A stretch of 64,000 nt of DNA from G963663495 sp963663495. Lineage in GTDB: Bacteria; Bacteroidota; Rhodothermia; Rhodothermales; Bin80. Below the pieces are notes generated by a model that ran no database searches, was not told where the DNA came from, and worked only from the letters and a program-made list of their open reading frames with translations. The position numbers and the translations under genes were made by a program. How positions within the stretch are numbered: the first letter of the stretch is position 1; each line of letters opens with the position of its first letter. The stretch spans positions 3,224,001-3,288,000 of the forward strand of contig OY760427.1 of the NCBI GenBank assembly GCA_963663495.1, in the 5' to 3' direction. Shown here piece after piece: positions 62,600-64,000 of this stretch.

Positions 62600-64000
62600 C
62601 TATCTCAGGCGTAGCATGTGTTTAGTTACGTTGGTATTGCTCGCCGACAATCGATATACGTAGAGCCCTGTGGATACCGGCAGACCGTGGGCATTGCGAC
62701 CATCCCACAGGATTTCATGCGTTCCAGCGGACATCCATCCATCTGTAAGGTCTGCAATGTGCACACCCAACAAGTTATAAATGCTCAGCCGAACCGGGGT
62801 GGCCTCCACAAGACTAAACGCAATCGTGGTGGACTGCGTGAAGGGATTTGGGTAATTGCCGTAAAGCTCAACTCGGTTCGGTAATTCAGCGAGCGTTGCG
62901 GTCGCTGTCTGTGTCGGCACAACACTGACGCGAAGGATATCACTCACTTCAGGATACGTGAAGCCATCATCAACAAGCCTGACTGCGGTGTCCGGATCCA
63001 TCTGGCCCGTATTTGGCCCAGACTGCCGTGCGGGTTGATTTGCGCCCAAGCCGGGTTCCTCATTTAATTCTGTTCCTGCGTCCCACAGCGAAAAATGCTC
63101 GGTTACATCTCCAGTGATTGGATTACCTTCAGTATCAAACAGCGGTATCCCGCTTGGTCCTGGGGCGACAAACACATCGTTGGACTCAACGAACATTAGC
63201 GCAATACTGAGCGATGTCCCGGGAACGCCTTCAACAACGGCCCGATACTTGGAGCCAGGGTGCAGCAATCCCGGAGCAGTTTCACCTTCAGGTATTCCAA
63301 ACACATGCGGTAAATACCCGGCTGAGCTTGATAAGGCAGATTCAACAGCCGAGGGATTGCCATCCTCTGCCAACATTTCCAACCCAAACCCGGGCTCAAC
63401 TGCCCCTTGCATAAATAGTGGAGATGCACCACCATGGACCACAGCCACTCCTGGCGAGAATGCGATAGGTACGATAGTGGAGGCGGGCAAATCCGTTGCA
63501 ATATTCTCAATGAATAGGTGGAATGGAACAGATTGCATGGGCCGTATGGTAAGACTGGCAAACGCCTGCGTAAAGCGTTCCGATAGCACGATGCCTCCTT
63601 TACGAACTCTATTATCTGAATCCGGGGGCCCGGAATTCGGACTCATCTGTCTCGGTAACTGGTGAGGTCCCAATCCCGGCCATTCGTCGGCTTCTGTCCC
63701 CGCGTTCCACAGATACAGATGATCGGTAAACGTACCATCGGCGGGGAGGACACTGGGAATAAGCAGGATCCCCTGTGGTTCCGTGCTGACAAACAAGTCA
63801 TTAGATTCCACGAACTTGGTCGCAATGGTCAAGGAGGTCTCTGGCTTTCCTGCAACAATGAACTCAGAAACATCACCCGGCTCAATATTCGCTGGAAGAG
63901 TACTGCCTGGAACCATCGGTCCAGAAAATGTACCGACCGTATGCTGGGGAATCTTGCTCAGCGATCTGAGAAGGGGGGTTGTATTTCCATCCTCAGCAAG
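62600..64000 (-). CDS. T9SS cargo protein with tandem spondin-type domains (5' end outside the window)
   Basis: 467 codons open to the right edge. Two repeated units are visible, each with LAEDGN..., a SxxxVTLxxxFVESNDxFVxxxPxGIxL stretch (TIATKFVESNDLFVSTEPQG; IALMFVESNDVFVAPGPSG) and an L-W-(D/N)AGTE...PGLG...PRQ..PN.G tail (LWDAGTELNEEPGLGANQ), as in the spondin N-type domain, with a shorter related segment between them. The C-terminus holds a T9SS type A sorting domain: LYGNYPNPFTQSTTIAFSL ... STGLYVYRLSA...KHMLRLR. A surface or secreted protein routed by the PorV/PorU system at the other end of the window. Confidence 0.85.
   Translation of the reverse strand, partial: LAEDGNTTPLLRSLSKIPQHTVGTFSGPMVPGSTLPANIEPGDVSEFIVAGKPETSLTIATKFVESNDLFVSTEPQGILLIPSVLPADGTFTDHLYLWNAGTEADEWPGLGPHQLPRQMSPNSGPPDSDNRVRKGGIVLSERFTQAFASLTIRPMQSVPFHLFIENIATDLPASTIVPIAFSPGVAVVHGGASPLFMQGAVEPGFGLEMLAEDGNPSAVESALSSSAGYLPHVFGIPEGETAPGLLHPGSKYRAVVEGVPGTSLSIALMFVESNDVFVAPGPSGIPLFDTEGNPITGDVTEHFSLWDAGTELNEEPGLGANQPARQSGPNTGQMDPDTAVRLVDDGFTYPEVSDILRVSVVPTQTATATLAELPNRVELYGNYPNPFTQSTTIAFSLVEATPVRLSIYNLLGVHIADLTDGWMSAGTHEILWDGRNAHGLPVSTGLYVYRLSASNTNVTKHMLRLR

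Noticed and set aside
1..64000. CRISPR arrays, tRNA or rRNA genes
   Set aside because: No regularly spaced repeats and no cloverleaf or rRNA signature noticed on reading; a tRNAscan/Infernal run would be needed to exclude them fully.

Overview
The window looks like the chromosome of an IS-rich member of the Bacteroidota/Rhodothermota group. The reasons are a type IX secretion system (T9SS) sortase PorU next to its shuttle porin PorV, several exported proteins ending in T9SS/FlgD-like C-terminal domains, weak ribosome binding sites, and a moderate G+C content. The genus is not readable from the sequence. No rRNA, tRNA or CRISPR array was seen.

Layout. 1-9182 (minus): T9SS block of PorU, PorV, a large exported M6-like protein whose zinc site is degenerate, and an exported HExxH metallopeptidase cut by the window edge. 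9431-10279: a metallo-beta-lactamase-fold hydrolase. 10377-15745 (minus): a tightly overlapping restriction-modification-like operon, consisting of a cytosine-C5 methyltransferase remnant, a truncated GHKL ATPase, an amino-methyltransferase (TSPPY), a GHKL ATPase/histidine kinase split by an in-frame amber codon, and a receiver-like protein. 16332-20297: an IS66-type element with an 8-bp target duplication whose tnpC carries a 1.92-kb group II intron with exact, frame-restoring boundaries. 20688-27203: an outer membrane protein, nadA, a LolD-type ABC ATPase, an exported beta-rich protein, an NtrC-type regulator and a membrane-anchored TPR protein. 27422-29638: gap and pgk.

30100-45536 is a 15.4-kb segment bounded by an IS66 left end and an IS66 right end in the same orientation and flanked by a perfect 8-bp duplication (GAAAATAG). 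It splits a glycosyltransferase gene of the arsenosugar-type GT2 family, and removing the segment plus one duplication copy restores a 237-codon frame. Inside are four IS66 copies (one interrupted by an IS1380 element), an IS1380 remnant, a TnpB nuclease gene with an early nonsense codon, and a cargo with the look of a defence island: HEPN-like protein, 921-residue double-P-loop ParA-like NTPase, a small ORF and a ThsB-like TIR protein.

45815-50737 encodes a single-chain ISP-type restriction-modification enzyme (nuclease, SF2 helicase, methyltransferase, specificity region) interrupted by a run of 21 G that is a likely phase-variation switch.

50816-62317 (minus) is a long compact operon combining a chaperone-usher pilus (four small DUF4402-like subunits, PapD-like chaperone, usher) with an ExbB protein, two ExbD proteins carrying the transmembrane Asp, a TonB-position protein, a TPR protein and a larger pilin-like protein. 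Pairing an ion-driven ExbB/ExbD motor with a chaperone-usher pathway, which classically needs no energy input, is in my view the best candidate here for an undescribed system. The window closes with the 3' part of a spondin-repeat T9SS cargo protein (62600-64000).
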